Shown: positions 1 through 9,551, counted from the first letter of the stretch. The stretch: DNA of 64,000 bases from Mesorhizobium sp. GbtcB19 (GCF_019091085.1 NZ_JAGXJY010000002.1:407683-471682), one strand, 5' to 3'. Made by a program: numbers and translations. The notes: generated from the sequence alone by a model not told the origin.

Positions 1-328
1 GCGGATAGCCGATGCGTTCTGGTATGCCGGCCAGCCATGGCACAAGCGCGGCCTTGGTGCTGCTGGTGAGCATATAGGCCGCCTGGTAGTTCTCCTTGCG
101 GATTTCGCGCGCCAGGCCAGCCCGCTCTTTCAGCCCAGGCTTCCAGTGCTTCTCGACGATCCACGTCTTGCGGATATGAGGCATCAGGCGCGCCAGCGGC
201 GCGGCAAGCCGCGAGGTGGCGACGTCGATCGGATGCCCGGGAAACTTCTCCGCGAGGACCTGGATTGCCGAATGACAACGGATGAAGTCACCGATCGCCG
301 GCAAGCAGAAGACGAAGATGGGACGCAA
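1..328 (-). CDS. waaF: Lipopolysaccharide heptosyltransferase II-like (GT9), N-terminal part, runs off the window
   Basis: The reading frame is open from a TTG at 328 to the window edge (109 residues). It is the N-terminal Rossmann half of a GT9 heptosyltransferase, which adds heptose to the inner core of LPS at the cytoplasmic face of the inner membrane. Visible family features are an N-terminal strand followed by PAIGDFIRCHSAIQVL, then FPGHPIDVATS, and ALVPWLAGIPERIGYP, which matches the SALVPFFAGIPxRxGY block of WaaF. A stop codon lies two codons before the TTG and AAAGG precedes it, so TTG is the likely start. It follows a GT4 glycosyltransferase on the same strand. The donor-binding C-terminal half is not in view, so another GT9 enzyme cannot be excluded. 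Confidence 0.75.
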   Translation of the reverse strand, partial: MRPIFVFCLPAIGDFIRCHSAIQVLAEKFPGHPIDVATSRLAAPLARLMPHIRKTWIVEKHWKPGLKERAGLAREIRKENYQAAYMLTSSTKAALVPWLAGIPERIGYP

Positions 329-387
329 CAGGCGCTACCTTTAGATCCGGAACAATCGCCATCAATGGCTGATATGACGGTGATTTG

Positions 388-1329
388 TCACGGAAGCGCT
401 TCGCCATCAAGGATGCGCGCATAGAGTTCCAGATAGGCTTTCGCCGTCCTCTCGATCGGGAACCGGTCGGCGGCCGACTGGCGGCACCGTTGCGCCGGCA
501 GGTCTCCGATCTCGGCAAAGCCGCGCCTGAACTCCTCGTCGGTCTCGAAGAAGCGGCCGGTATCGGCATCCACGGTCTCCACAAGCGCGCCGCGCGGCGT
601 GGTGAGCACGGGCGTGCCGCACAGCATGGCTTCGACCTGCGCCATGCCGAACGGTTCTTCCCACGAGATCGGATTGAGGAATGCCTTCGATTGACCCAAC
701 AGGCGCAACTTGTCCTGGCCATCGACCATGCCGTGAAACCGGTAGCGGGTGGAAAGGCTCTTGAAGAACACGCCCTCGCGGCGCGTCTTGCTGCGGCCGA
801 GCAGCTTCCAGCGCGAACCGCCGGCGATATCGAGGGTGAAGTCGAATTTCTTGGCGAGATCCACCGCCCGGTTCAGCCCCTTTCCCGCGCGCGCAATGGC
901 CGCCATGAAGAACAGGTGGTCGTTCTTCGACGGCGCCAGCCGGTAAGCGTCCACGGGAAACCCGTTATAGACGAAGGTCTTGCGGCCATGCAGTTCGGCA
1001 TGGCGGGCGCTGAGGAAGTTCCAGTTGGGTTGCGGCCGCGGATAGTCCGGAAGATGGCCGTGCTCGGTGTTGAGCGTCGGGAAGGGGACCTCGACCTTCC
1101 AGGCGTGCAGGTTGACGATCTGCGTATCGCGCGGGATCGCGGCCCGGCATTCGGCATCGCTGACCGCATGCCTGACTTCGCATAGCGGATGCGACGATCC
1201 CGGCGCGGCGATCAGGACGACATGGTGCCCGAGCTTGACCAGCTCGGTGACCAGCCACTCGACCTGGCGCTGCGTGCCGCCATACCCCTTGGCTGGAATA
1301 AGGCTCTGGGCTGCAAGGGTTATGCGCAT
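388..1329 (-). CDS. Glycosyltransferase family 4 protein
   Basis: A 313-residue GT-B glycosyltransferase that probably transfers a sugar during LPS or exopolysaccharide assembly on the cytoplasmic side of the membrane. The N-terminus has the acceptor-domain glycine loop GYGGTQRQVEWL (residues about 15-26). The C-terminal half carries the GT4 donor-binding signature EEPFGMAQVEAMLCGTPV around residue 215-235, with the E-x7-E arrangement. It is short for GT4 (usually 350-400). It lies 19 bp downstream of pccB and upstream of the waaF-like gene on the same strand, so all three may be co-transcribed. The sugar specificity cannot be read from the sequence. Confidence 0.88.
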   Translation of the reverse strand: MRITLAAQSLIPAKGYGGTQRQVEWLVTELVKLGHHVVLIAAPGSSHPLCEVRHAVSDAECRAAIPRDTQIVNLHAWKVEVPFPTLNTEHGHLPDYPRPQPNWNFLSARHAELHGRKTFVYNGFPVDAYRLAPSKNDHLFFMAAIARAGKGLNRAVDLAKKFDFTLDIAGGSRWKLLGRSKTRREGVFFKSLSTRYRFHGMVDGQDKLRLLGQSKAFLNPISWEEPFGMAQVEAMLCGTPVLTTPRGALVETVDADTGRFFETDEEFRRGFAEIGDLPAQRCRQSAADRFPIERTAKAYLELYARILDGEALP

Positions 1330-1348
1330 TTCGGATCGGTGCAGCTTC

Positions 1349-2881
1349 TCACAGCGGAATGTTGTCGTGCTTCTTCCAGGGGTTCTGCATGTCCTTGTTG
1401 CGCAGCATGCGCAGCGCTCGCGCCACGCGGCGCCGGGTCGAATGCGGCATGATCACCTCGTCGATATAGCCGCGCTCGGCGGCGACGAAAGGCGACAGGA
1501 AGCGATCCTCGTAAACCTTTGTATGGGCTGCAATTTTCTCCGGATCGCCGATATCCTTGCGGTAGATGATCTCGACCGCACCCCTGGCGCCCATCACCGC
1601 GATCTGGGCCGTCGGCCAGGCATAATTCATGTCGCCGCGCAGATGCTTCGAGGCCATCACGTCATAGGCGCCGCCATAAGCCTTGCGGGTGATGACGGTG
1701 ATCTTCGGCACGGTCGCCTCGGCATAGGCGAAGAGCAGCTTGGCGCCGTGCTTGATCAGCCCGCCATATTCCTGCGCGGTGCCCGGCAGGAAGCCCGGCA
1801 CGTCGACGAAGGTGACGATGGGAATCGAAAAACAGTCGCAGAATCGCACAAAGCGCGCCGCCTTGCGGCTGGCGTCGGAATCGAGCACGCCGGCCAGCAC
1901 CATCGGCTGGTTGGCGACGAAGCCGACCGTGCGGCCCTCGACGCGGCCAAAGCCGGTGACGATGTTCTTGGCAAAGCTCTGCTGGATCTCGAAGAAATCG
2001 CCTTCGTCGACGACCTTTAGGATCAGCTCCTTGATGTCATAGGGCTTGTTGGCATTGTCGGGGATCAGCCGGTCGAGCGACAGGTCGTGGTCCGTGACCG
2101 ACTGGTAGCATTCGATCTCGGGGATATCGGAGGTGTTGGACGCCGGCAGGAGATCGACCAGCCGGCGCATCTGCAGCAGCGCCTCGACATCGTTGTCATA
2201 GGCGCCGTCGGCGATGGAGGATTTGGTGGTGTGGACGGAAGCGCCGCCGAGGCTTTCGGCGGTCACCGTCTCGTTGGTCACGGTCTTCACCACGTCCGGC
2301 CCGGTGACGAACATGTAGGAAGTGTCGCGCACCATGAAGATGAAATCGGTCATGGCGGGCGAGTAGACGTCGCCGCCGGCGCAGGGACCCATGATCAGCG
2401 AAATCTGCGGGATGACACCGGAGGCGAGCACGTTGCGCTGGAAAATCTCGGCATAGCCGCCGAGCGCCGCCACGCCTTCCTGGATGCGCGCGCCGCCGGC
2501 ATCGTAGAGACCGATGATCGGCGCGCGATTGCGCAACGCCATCTCCTGGACCTTGATGACCTTTTCGGCATGCGCCTCCGACAGCGAGCCGCCGAACACG
2601 GTAAAATCCTTGGCGAAGATATAGATAGGCCTTCCGTTGACCGTGCCCCAGCCGGTGACGACGCCGTCGCCGGCGATCTTGGTCTTCTCCATGCCGAAAT
2701 CGGTCGAGCGGTGCTCGACATACATGTCGAACTCTTCGAACGAGCCTTCGTCGAGGAAGATCTCGATACGCTCGCGGGCAGTCAGCTTGCCCTTCTTGTG
2801 CTGCGCCTCGATGCGGTCCTTGCCGCCGCCCATGCGGGCAATTTCGCGGCGGCGCTCGAGTTCCTTCAGCACGTCTTTCAT
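1349..2881 (-). CDS. pccB: Propionyl-CoA carboxylase beta subunit (carboxyltransferase)
   Basis: A 510-residue biotin-dependent carboxyltransferase subunit. It moves the carboxyl group from biotin on PccA to propionyl-CoA, giving methylmalonyl-CoA in the cytoplasm. Both crotonase-like halves are present: the N-terminal acyl-CoA part with [14 protein letters not shown] and [12 protein letters not shown], and the C-terminal part with [20 protein letters not shown] and [15 protein letters not shown], all typical of PccB. Start chosen at 2881 ([11 protein letters not shown]). The open frame continues upstream for about 90 more codons, but that translation resembles no PccB N-terminus. pccA is not adjacent, unlike in many relatives. 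Strand and spacing suggest co-transcription with the glycosyltransferase downstream. Confidence 0.95.
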   Translation of the reverse strand: MKDVLKELERRREIARMGGGKDRIEAQHKKGKLTARERIEIFLDEGSFEEFDMYVEHRSTDFGMEKTKIAGDGVVTGWGTVNGRPIYIFAKDFTVFGGSLSEAHAEKVIKVQEMALRNRAPIIGLYDAGGARIQEGVAALGGYAEIFQRNVLASGVIPQISLIMGPCAGGDVYSPAMTDFIFMVRDTSYMFVTGPDVVKTVTNETVTAESLGGASVHTTKSSIADGAYDNDVEALLQMRRLVDLLPASNTSDIPEIECYQSVTDHDLSLDRLIPDNANKPYDIKELILKVVDEGDFFEIQQSFAKNIVTGFGRVEGRTVGFVANQPMVLAGVLDSDASRKAARFVRFCDCFSIPIVTFVDVPGFLPGTAQEYGGLIKHGAKLLFAYAEATVPKITVITRKAYGGAYDVMASKHLRGDMNYAWPTAQIAVMGARGAVEIIYRKDIGDPEKIAAHTKVYEDRFLSPFVAAERGYIDEVIMPHSTRRRVARALRMLRNKDMQNPWKKHDNIPL

Positions 2882-3276
2882 GGACGATCCCCAAAACGGA
2901 TGAGTGATTTGTGGTAATCGCGAGGGCGGGGGAGCGCAAGCGCTGTCGTTTTGCTGCATTGCAACATGACACCCCTTGCATTCCAGGGCGAACTCGGCCA
3001 TATGCAGCCCATAGGCGCTTGGGCCGGGAGATTCCGGCCTTCTCGACGAATGAGACTGGTTGCGTCTGTTTTCCCTCTTTCCGCCAAATCGACTCCGGTC
3101 GATCGGCAAGACGGTGAAAAAGCCCCGGGGCATGAAGCCGGCGGGCACGACAGCGCAGCCGAGTGGACGTTACCGTCCGCCCGCCTTGTCGTTTCATGAC
3201 AATGTTATCCGACGGCAGGTTGCGCCCTGCCGCCATTGATGTTTGCGGCCAAGAGGCCGCGTGAAAGAAGAATATT
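2882..3276. other. Divergent intergenic region between pccB and the helicase gene
   Basis: About 395 bp with no convincing gene on either strand; the open frames across it are not protein-like. It must hold the divergent promoters of pccB (leftward) and the helicase (rightward). Around 2948-2966 there is a TTTTGC-TGCA-TTGCAA arrangement. It loosely resembles the spaced TTTGC/GCAAA half-sites of PccR-type regulators reported upstream of propionyl-CoA carboxylase genes in alphaproteobacteria. This is a weak, by-eye match. Confidence 0.4.
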
Positions 3277-4734
3277 TTGACCAACGAAAACACTTTGCCC
3301 AGCACGGACACCGCGGAACTCTCCGGTTTCGCCGCGCTCGGCATCACCGGTGCGCTGCTCAAGGCCACCCATACTGCCGGCTTCTCTGAGCCGAAGCCGA
3401 TCCAGGTGCAGGCGATCCCGCTGCAGCTGGAAGGCCGCGACATTTTCGGTATCGCTCAGACCGGTTCAGGCAAGACGGCAGCTTTCGCACTGCCAATCCT
3501 GTCGAAGATCATCGGCCTCGGCACCAAGCGCCGGCCCAAGACGGCGCGCGCGCTGATCCTGGCGCCGACGCGCGAGCTCGCCGTGCAGATCGAGGAGACC
3601 ATCAAGATCCTTGCCAAGGGCGCGCACATCTCGACCGCGCTGGTGCTCGGCGGCGTCTCGCGCTTCAGCCAGGTGAAGAAGATCGGTCCCGGCGTCGACG
3701 TCCTGATTGCCACGCCCGGCCGCCTCACCGATCTGGTGCGTGAAGGCGACCTCATCCTTGCCGACACCAAATGGCTCGTCCTCGACGAGGGCGACCGGAT
3801 GCTCGACATGGGCTTCATCAACGACGTCAAGCGCATCGCCAAGGCGACGGCACCTGACCGCCAGACGGCGCTGTTCTCGGCCACCATGCCGGATGAGATC
3901 GCCGAGCTCGCCAAGGGCTTGCTGAAGAACCCGGTCCGCATCGAGGTCGCGCCGCAAAGCACCGCGGCGGCCGAGATCGTGCAGAGCGTTGTGCTCGCCC
4001 GCACCAAGCAGAAACGCCAGGTGCTGTCGAAAATGCTGGCCGACGAGGCGATGCGATCGGTCATTGTGTTCTCGCGCACCAAGCACGGCGCCGATCGCGT
4101 CACCAAGGACCTTGCCCGCGATGGCTTCGAAGCCGCGGTCATCCATGGCAACAAGTCGCAGAATGCCCGCCAGAAGGCGCTCAACGATTTCCGCGACGGC
4201 TCGGTTCGCATCCTGGTCGCGACCGATATCGCGGCGCGTGGCATCGACGTGCCCGGCATCAGCCATGTCGTGAATTTCGACCTGCCGGACGAGGCGGAAA
4301 GCTATGTTCACCGCATCGGCCGCACCGGCCGCAACGGCAGGGACGGCATCGCGATCACGCTGTGCGATCCTTCGGAGAACGCCAAGCTGCGTCAGGTCGA
4401 GCGCATCATCCGCATGAAGCTGCCGGTCGTCGCCGATCATCTCGCCAGCCCTGATCCGCAGCGCGACCCCAGGGAAAAGGCCGTGCGTCATTTCGAGCCG
4501 GCCAACGACCGCGAGCATCATGGTGGTCGTCGCGACGGCCGCCGCCCCGGCAATGGTGACGACAAGCAGCGTTTCGGCGCCAAGCCGCATGGCGAGCGCG
4601 GGCCGAAGCCGCAGGGCGAACGCCCGGCCGCCGCCAAGCCGAATGGCGAGCGCAAGCCAGACGGCTTCAAGCGCTTCAAGGGTAACAACAAGCGCCGCTT
4701 CGGCGGCAAGCGCCCAGCGAACCGGGCAGCCTGA
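3277..4734 (+). CDS. rhlE: DEAD-box ATP-dependent RNA helicase, RhlE-like
   Basis: A 485-residue cytoplasmic RNA helicase of superfamily 2. Visible motifs in order: Q motif (GFSEPKPIQVQAIP), Walker A AQTGSGKT, PTRELA, TPGR, motif II as VLDEGDRMLDMGF, SAT, ARGID and HRIGRTGR. The last 90 or so residues are a low-complexity basic tail rich in R, G, K, H and P, typical of RNA-binding extensions in RhlE proteins. Motif II reads DEGD rather than DEAD, an Ala to Gly change in the defining motif. The start is TTG at 3277, preceded by the purine-rich GAAAGAAG. A strong terminator follows at 4761. Likely roles are ribosome assembly and RNA turnover, especially in the cold; this is inference from the family. 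Confidence 0.93.
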   Translation: MTNENTLPSTDTAELSGFAALGITGALLKATHTAGFSEPKPIQVQAIPLQLEGRDIFGIAQTGSGKTAAFALPILSKIIGLGTKRRPKTARALILAPTRELAVQIEETIKILAKGAHISTALVLGGVSRFSQVKKIGPGVDVLIATPGRLTDLVREGDLILADTKWLVLDEGDRMLDMGFINDVKRIAKATAPDRQTALFSATMPDEIAELAKGLLKNPVRIEVAPQSTAAAEIVQSVVLARTKQKRQVLSKMLADEAMRSVIVFSRTKHGADRVTKDLARDGFEAAVIHGNKSQNARQKALNDFRDGSVRILVATDIAARGIDVPGISHVVNFDLPDEAESYVHRIGRTGRNGRDGIAITLCDPSENAKLRQVERIIRMKLPVVADHLASPDPQRDPREKAVRHFEPANDREHHGGRRDGRRPGNGDDKQRFGAKPHGERGPKPQGERPAAAKPNGERKPDGFKRFKGNNKRRFGGKRPANRAA

Positions 4735-4760
4735 GCCCTCGAGGCTGATCGAAGAAGAAA

Positions 4761-4788
4761 CGGCCGGAGCGATGCTCCGGCCGTTTTT
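4761..4788. terminator. Bidirectional intrinsic terminator between helicase and hydrolase genes
   Basis: A perfect 10-bp stem (CGGCCGGAGC / GCTCCGGCCG) with a 3-nt loop. It is followed on the plus strand by TTTTT and flanked on the other side by an A-rich run, so it can stop transcription from both convergent genes. Confidence 0.9.
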
Positions 4789-4792
4789 CGTT

Positions 4793-5782
4793 TCACTGGC
4801 CTGATTGCTGCTGCATCAGCGCCTTCACCCAGACCACGATACGCTCGGTGAGAAACGGCGTGGTCTGCGGCGACAGGACGTCGCCCACGATCACATGGTC
4901 GTCCGGATCGCCATTGTCGTCGACCGGCACCAGCTCGTGCGCGCCGCCCCAGCGCCCGGCGATCTCGCGCGTTCGGTCCGGCCGCACCACCTTGTCGGAA
5001 TCCGAGAAGATGAACAGGGCGGGGATTTTGGCCTTCTCGACCGGCGCGGCATAGGCAAGTTCAGTGAGGGCGGCCATCGGCAGCACCGCCTTCATCGGAT
5101 ATCTGGTGGTCCAGAATTTTTCGTGGAGCGCGTTGCGCGCGGGAAAACTGCGCTCCTTGCCGCCGATAAGCTCGGCAAGCTGCCCGCCCCAGGGCATGGT
5201 CAGCAGCTCGGCGCCAGAGGCCTTGACGCCGAAATTCGGGGATATGAACGCGATTGCCGCGACGCCGTCGGAAGCGCCAGGCTCAGTCGCAGCCCATGCC
5301 GCAAGCGAGCCGCCGGTCGAGGTTCCGATGACGATGACCTTGTCGCCGATGGCGCGCCCGATGGCCAAGGCCTCCTCATAGTCGTTGATCCAGGCATTGA
5401 CACTGCCTTCTGCCATCGCCGCGCCGTCCTGGCCGTGACCGGTCAGGCGCGTGTAGAAGAGATTGGCGTTGAGCTCATCCGCGACGTCGTCCGGCAAGGG
5501 GCGAACCTCGCCCTTCGAGGCTGAAAAGCCGTGGATGTAGACAATGGCCAGCGGCGTCTTGGCGTGGACCATCGGGTTCGCCCAGATGATCTCCTTGTCG
5601 AGCCCGTCGCGGATGTTGGGCACTGCGGCCTCTTCGCGCGCCAGATAGGCTTGCGGGTCGTCGCCGATCACCGACGGATCGAAACGGATTGTCGTGTCGG
5701 CGCGCACGCGCGGCCCGAGGAAAAACCCGGCGGCGAGGATGACGGCAAGGCCAAGCACCGCAAGCACGATCCGTCGCCCCAT
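4793..5782 (-). CDS. Alpha/beta hydrolase with N-terminal membrane anchor
   Basis: A 329-residue alpha/beta-hydrolase (lipase/esterase-like). Residues 1-25 form a hydrophobic signal-anchor (RRIVLAVLGLAVILAAGFF), so the enzyme is probably periplasmic or membrane-attached. Catalytic elements: nucleophile elbow GTSTGG near residue 153, acidic residue in IFSDSDKVVRP, and a C-terminal His in DDHVIVGD. The segment YIHGFSASKGE is the oxyanion strand. The substrate is unknown. It converges on the helicase gene and shares its bidirectional terminator. Confidence 0.85.
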   Translation of the reverse strand: MGRRIVLAVLGLAVILAAGFFLGPRVRADTTIRFDPSVIGDDPQAYLAREEAAVPNIRDGLDKEIIWANPMVHAKTPLAIVYIHGFSASKGEVRPLPDDVADELNANLFYTRLTGHGQDGAAMAEGSVNAWINDYEEALAIGRAIGDKVIVIGTSTGGSLAAWAATEPGASDGVAAIAFISPNFGVKASGAELLTMPWGGQLAELIGGKERSFPARNALHEKFWTTRYPMKAVLPMAALTELAYAAPVEKAKIPALFIFSDSDKVVRPDRTREIAGRWGGAHELVPVDDNGDPDDHVIVGDVLSPQTTPFLTERIVVWVKALMQQQSGQ

Positions 5783-5849
5783 TACAGTCTCCAGGCAATG
5801 ATTCTCAACCTATGGCCGTCCCCGCCGGCAGGCAATCGCGTTCGCCGGC

Positions 5850-6698
5850 TTACCTTGCCTTGTCGCGGGACGGCTTCTTTTCGCCAGGCAGCTTGCGATC
5901 GAAATGCAGCGGCCGCCCCCACCATTTCGTGGTGTGCCCGATGACGAAGCGGCCGATCGGCCGCGGCAGCAGGCCAAGCAATTTCAACGGCCAGCTTATG
6001 TGGTACGGGAAGGTGACTTCGAAGCCGCCTTTCCGGATGCCGCGTGCCATGCGGCGCGACGCGCGGTGCACCGGCATGAGGCCCGGCATCGGCAGCTTGT
6101 TTTTTTCCGTCAGTGGCGTGTCGACGAAGCCCGGATTGATGACCTGAACGCGGATGTTGAGCTTGTCGAAGTCGTATTTCAGCGACTCCGCCAGGATGTT
6201 GATCGCAGCCTTGGTGCCGCCATAGGCCGCTGTGGTCGGCCAGCCGGAATAGGCGGTGACCGATCCGACCAGGACCACATGGCCGCGTCCGCGCACGCGC
6301 ATATGGTCGACGACAGGCACCACGCCGTTGACGATGCCGAAATAGTTGACGGCGAAGGAGCGGTGGAAGTCTCGCACCACCAGATTCTCGCCTGGGGTGG
6401 CGATATAGTTGCCGGCGTTGAAGACGGCGAGCACGATCGGCCCCATCTGCTCTTCGATCGCCGCGGCCGTGCGCGCCATGCCGTGCTCGTCGGTCACGTC
6501 GCAGGGAAAGGACTTCACATGCCCCGACATTTGCGCCGTTTCGACGATCAGCGTGTCGGCCGGGTCTTCCGGCAGCGAGGTCACCGCGACGGCATAGCCT
6601 TGGTTGGCGAGATCCTTGGCCAGCGCGCGGCCAAGGCCGCTGCTGCCGCCCGTGATCCAGGCGACACCGTCCTTCGGATTGGCCCGGTAGAGTGTCAT
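5850..6698 (-). CDS. SDR family NAD(P)-dependent oxidoreductase
   Basis: A 282-residue classical short-chain dehydrogenase. The N-terminal cofactor loop is TGGSSGLGRALA (residues 16-27), followed by FNAGNY (the NAG motif), the catalytic Ser in VLVGSVTAYSG, and the Y-x3-K pair in YGGTKAAINILAESL. A basic C-terminal tail (EKKPSRDKAR) extends beyond the fold. The substrate cannot be predicted. It lies upstream of the hydrolase on the same strand, 67 bp away, and is divergent from cysK. Confidence 0.9.
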   Translation of the reverse strand: MTLYRANPKDGVAWITGGSSGLGRALAKDLANQGYAVAVTSLPEDPADTLIVETAQMSGHVKSFPCDVTDEHGMARTAAAIEEQMGPIVLAVFNAGNYIATPGENLVVRDFHRSFAVNYFGIVNGVVPVVDHMRVRGRGHVVLVGSVTAYSGWPTTAAYGGTKAAINILAESLKYDFDKLNIRVQVINPGFVDTPLTEKNKLPMPGLMPVHRASRRMARGIRKGGFEVTFPYHISWPLKLLGLLPRPIGRFVIGHTTKWWGRPLHFDRKLPGEKKPSRDKAR

Positions 6699-6891
6699 GC
6701 GATGCCCTGCGAATGTTCCGGGCCTGCTCTAGCGGTGAAGAAATCGAATGAAAAGAGCGGTTCTTGCGCCCGGTGTTGAAATGATCGCGAGCATTGCAAC
6801 GTCCGGAATGCGACTGGACCAGGCAAAATCTTGCCTTGAAACCGCGCCGTCCGGTTTTTAGGGTCTCGCCGCACACACAAAGGAATCCTGC

Positions 6892-7926
6892 ATGCCCCGT
6901 TCTGTGATCGAAGCGATCGGCAACACGCCCCTGATCCGGCTCAACAAGGCTTCGGAAGCGACCGGCTGTGAGATCCTCGGCAAGGCCGAGTTCATGAATC
7001 CAGGGCAATCGGTGAAGGATCGAGCCGGCCTGTTCATCATCCGCGATGCCGAGCAGCGTGGCCTGCTGAGGCCCGGCGGGCTCATCGTCGAGGGCACCGC
7101 CGGCAACACCGGCATCGGTTTGACGCTGGTCGCCAAGGCGCTCGGCTACCGCACCGTCATCGTCATTCCCGACACGCAGAGCCAGGAAAAGAAGGACACG
7201 ATCAAGATCCTGGGCGCAGAGCTGATCGAAGTGCCGGCCGTGCCCTACAAGAACCCCAACAATTACATAAAACTGTCGGGCCGCCTTGCCGAGCAACTGG
7301 CGCGCTCGGAGCCGAACGGCGCGATCTGGGCCAACCAGTTCGACAATGTTGCCAATCGCGACGGTCATATCCGAACGACCGCGCAGGAGATCTGGGCGCA
7401 GACCGGCGGCAAGGTCGATGGCTTCGTCTCGGCGGTCGGTTCCGGCGGCACGCTCGCCGGCGTCGCGCTCGGACTCAAGGGTAAGAGCAAGGACGTCAAG
7501 ATCGCGCTCGCCGATCCGCTGGGCGCCGCGCTCTACAGTTTCTACACCAGCGGCGAGTTGAAATCCGACGGCAACTCGATCACCGAAGGCATCGGCCAGG
7601 GCCGCATCACCGCCAATCTCGAAGGCTTCACGCCGGACTTCTCCTACCAGATCCCTGATGAGGAAGCGTTGCCCATCATCTTCGACCTGATCCAGGAAGA
7701 GGGGCTCTGCGTCGGTGGTTCGACCGGCATCAACATCGCCGGCGCCATCCGGCTGGCGCGCGAGCTCGGACCTGGCCACACCATCGTGACGATCCTTGCC
7801 GACTACGGCACGCGCTACCAGTCCAAGCTCTTCAATCCGGAGTTTTTACGAGGCAAGAACCTTCCGGTGCCGGGCTGGATGGAAGAGAAGGCCGACATTT
7901 CCCTGCCGTTCGAGAAGGTGGCATGA
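6892..7926 (+). CDS. cysK: Cysteine synthase A (O-acetylserine sulfhydrylase)
   Basis: A 344-residue PLP enzyme that makes cysteine from O-acetylserine and sulfide in the cytoplasm. The N-terminus has IGNTPLIRLNKAS. The PLP lysine is in NPGQSVKDRAG (about residue 43), the phosphate-binding loop is VEGTAGNTGIG, and the glycine-rich GSGGTLAGVALGL follows. It is longer than E. coli CysK (about 320), as is common in rhizobia, owing to a C-terminal extension. The start is the ATG after AAAGGAATCC. The stop overlaps the next start by 4 bp (ATGA), so it is translationally coupled to the editing protein. Confidence 0.94.
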   Translation: MPRSVIEAIGNTPLIRLNKASEATGCEILGKAEFMNPGQSVKDRAGLFIIRDAEQRGLLRPGGLIVEGTAGNTGIGLTLVAKALGYRTVIVIPDTQSQEKKDTIKILGAELIEVPAVPYKNPNNYIKLSGRLAEQLARSEPNGAIWANQFDNVANRDGHIRTTAQEIWAQTGGKVDGFVSAVGSGGTLAGVALGLKGKSKDVKIALADPLGAALYSFYTSGELKSDGNSITEGIGQGRITANLEGFTPDFSYQIPDEEALPIIFDLIQEEGLCVGGSTGINIAGAIRLARELGPGHTIVTILADYGTRYQSKLFNPEFLRGKNLPVPGWMEEKADISLPFEKVA

Positions 7927-8669
7927 TGACGCGCAAGACCGAGGCGCTGTTTCGCGACGACGCCTATCAGAAGACGGCGGAGGCCGAGGTCGTCGCGATC
8001 AACGATCGCGGCGGCATCCTGCTCGACCGCACGATCTTTTATGCAACCTCTGGCGGACAGCCGGGCGATACGGGGATGTTCGAACGGGCCGACGGCGGCC
8101 GCATCGCCATCGCCGCCACCATTACCGGCGAGACCAAGGACGAGATCATCCATGTCCCGGCGCCGGAACAGGCGCTGCCCGTGGTCGGCGAAAAGCTGAA
8201 GCTTCTGATCGACTGGGAGCGGCGGCATCTTTTGATGCGCATGCATTCCGCCTGCCACCTGCTGACCGTGGTTTGCCCCTTTCCGATAACCGGAGCAGCG
8301 GTCGCCGAGGACGACAGCCGGGTCGACTTCGACATTCCCGATGCCGGCTTCAGCAAGGAGGATGTGACGGCTCGGCTCATGGAACTGGTGCGCGCCGACC
8401 ATCCGATCTTCACCCGGCTGATCACCGACGAGGAACTTTCCGCCAATCCCGGGCTTGTGAAATCCAAGAACGTCCGTCCGCCCGTCGGCACTGGCAAGAT
8501 CCGCCTGGTCTGTATCGGCGACAACGGCTCGATCGACAGCCAGCCCTGCGGTGGCACGCATGTGAAGTCGACCGGCGAGGTCGGCGAGATCCATGTCGGC
8601 AAGATCGAGAAGAAAGGCCGTGAGAACCGCCGCTTCCGCATCCGCTTCGGCCCGATGCCGGCGAATTGA
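7923..8669 (+). CDS. Alanyl-tRNA editing protein (AlaX-like)
   Basis: A 248-residue free-standing relative of the AlaRS editing domain, expected to deacylate mischarged Ser- or Gly-tRNA(Ala) in the cytoplasm. The zinc-site motifs are both present: H-x3-H as MHSACHLL (about residue 104) and C-x3-H as QPCGGTHVKSTGEVG (about residue 210). The N-terminal TSGGQPGDTG segment is the glycine-rich AlaX core. It overlaps cysK by 4 bp and is followed 30 bp later by the sulfurtransferase gene, so the three genes are probably one transcript. A second ATG at 7926 is an equally possible start. Confidence 0.9.
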   Translation: MMTRKTEALFRDDAYQKTAEAEVVAINDRGGILLDRTIFYATSGGQPGDTGMFERADGGRIAIAATITGETKDEIIHVPAPEQALPVVGEKLKLLIDWERRHLLMRMHSACHLLTVVCPFPITGAAVAEDDSRVDFDIPDAGFSKEDVTARLMELVRADHPIFTRLITDEELSANPGLVKSKNVRPPVGTGKIRLVCIGDNGSIDSQPCGGTHVKSTGEVGEIHVGKIEKKGRENRRFRIRFGPMPAN

Positions 8670-8699
8670 CGTTAAGCGAGGCGGGGCAGGGAGAGAAGA

Positions 8700-9551
8700 A
8701 TGGCGCAGGACAGTCCTTTCATCGTCGACGCCGACTGGCTGCAGAAGCGGCTGGGCGAGCCCGGCCTCACCATTGTCGACGCCTCCTGGTATCTGTCGGC
8801 GCAAAAGCGCGACGCCCGCGCCGAGTACGATGCTGCCCACATCCCCGGCGCGCGTTTCCTCGATCAGGATGCGGTTTCCGATCCGGACTCCAAGCTGCCG
8901 CACACTTTGGCGACGCCGCAGTATTTCGCGCAGTATGTCGGGTCGATGGGCGTCTCGGCCGATGACACCATCGTCGTGTATGACGGGCCGGGCCTGTTCT
9001 CGGCGCCCCGCGCCTGGTGGATGTTCCGCGTGATGGGCGTCTTCCAGGTTTACATTCTGAATGGCGGCATTGACCGCTGGAAGGCCGAAGGGCGCCCGGT
9101 TACAGCCGAGCAAACCAGGATCGCGCCTGGCATATTCCATGCCGATTTCGATGCAGGCAGGGTCGTCAGTTTGGACGAAATGCGCAGGATCGTCGGCAGC
9201 CAAGAGAGTCAGATCGCCGATGCGCGCTCGGCCGGCCGCTTTGCGGGAACCGACCCGGAGCCGCGCCCGGGCGTCCGTTCGGGTCATATGCCGGGCGCGC
9301 ATAACGTCCCGATCGCGGCGCTTGCCGAAAATGGCGAGCTGCTGCCCAAGGACCGCTTGCGCAAGCTGATCGAGGATGCCGGCATCGACCTTTCGAAGCC
9401 GGTCGTGACCTCCTGCGGCTCGGGCATCACGGCGGCGGCGATCACGCTGGCGCTGGAGACGCTTGGCCATACCGACAACCGGCTTTACGACGGCTCCTGG
9501 ACAGAATGGGGCGGTCTCAGCGACACGCCGGTGGTAGCGGGGAAAGAATGA
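8700..9551 (+). CDS. sseA: 3-mercaptopyruvate sulfurtransferase (two rhodanese domains)
   Basis: A 283-residue sulfurtransferase with tandem rhodanese domains. The N-terminal domain is inactive (residues about 5-130, with YDAAHIPGARFLDQD). The C-terminal domain has the catalytic cysteine in VVTSCGSGITAA (about residue 238). CGSGITA is the loop type of mercaptopyruvate sulfurtransferases (CG[S/T]GVT) rather than of thiosulfate rhodaneses (CRxGx[R/T]). It probably moves sulfur from 3-mercaptopyruvate to thiols or cyanide. Downstream of cysK, which fits cysteine metabolism. Purine-rich GAGAGAAGA precedes the ATG. The stop overlaps the next start. Confidence 0.93.
   Translation: MAQDSPFIVDADWLQKRLGEPGLTIVDASWYLSAQKRDARAEYDAAHIPGARFLDQDAVSDPDSKLPHTLATPQYFAQYVGSMGVSADDTIVVYDGPGLFSAPRAWWMFRVMGVFQVYILNGGIDRWKAEGRPVTAEQTRIAPGIFHADFDAGRVVSLDEMRRIVGSQESQIADARSAGRFAGTDPEPRPGVRSGHMPGAHNVPIAALAENGELLPKDRLRKLIEDAGIDLSKPVVTSCGSGITAAAITLALETLGHTDNRLYDGSWTEWGGLSDTPVVAGKE

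Noticed and set aside
5782..7779. 665-codon minus-strand open frame spanning SDR, cysK and intergenic DNA
   Set aside because: It is antisense to cysK and a shifted frame of the SDR gene; the translation is Arg/Asp/Gly-rich without any domain, a usual artefact of high-GC DNA.
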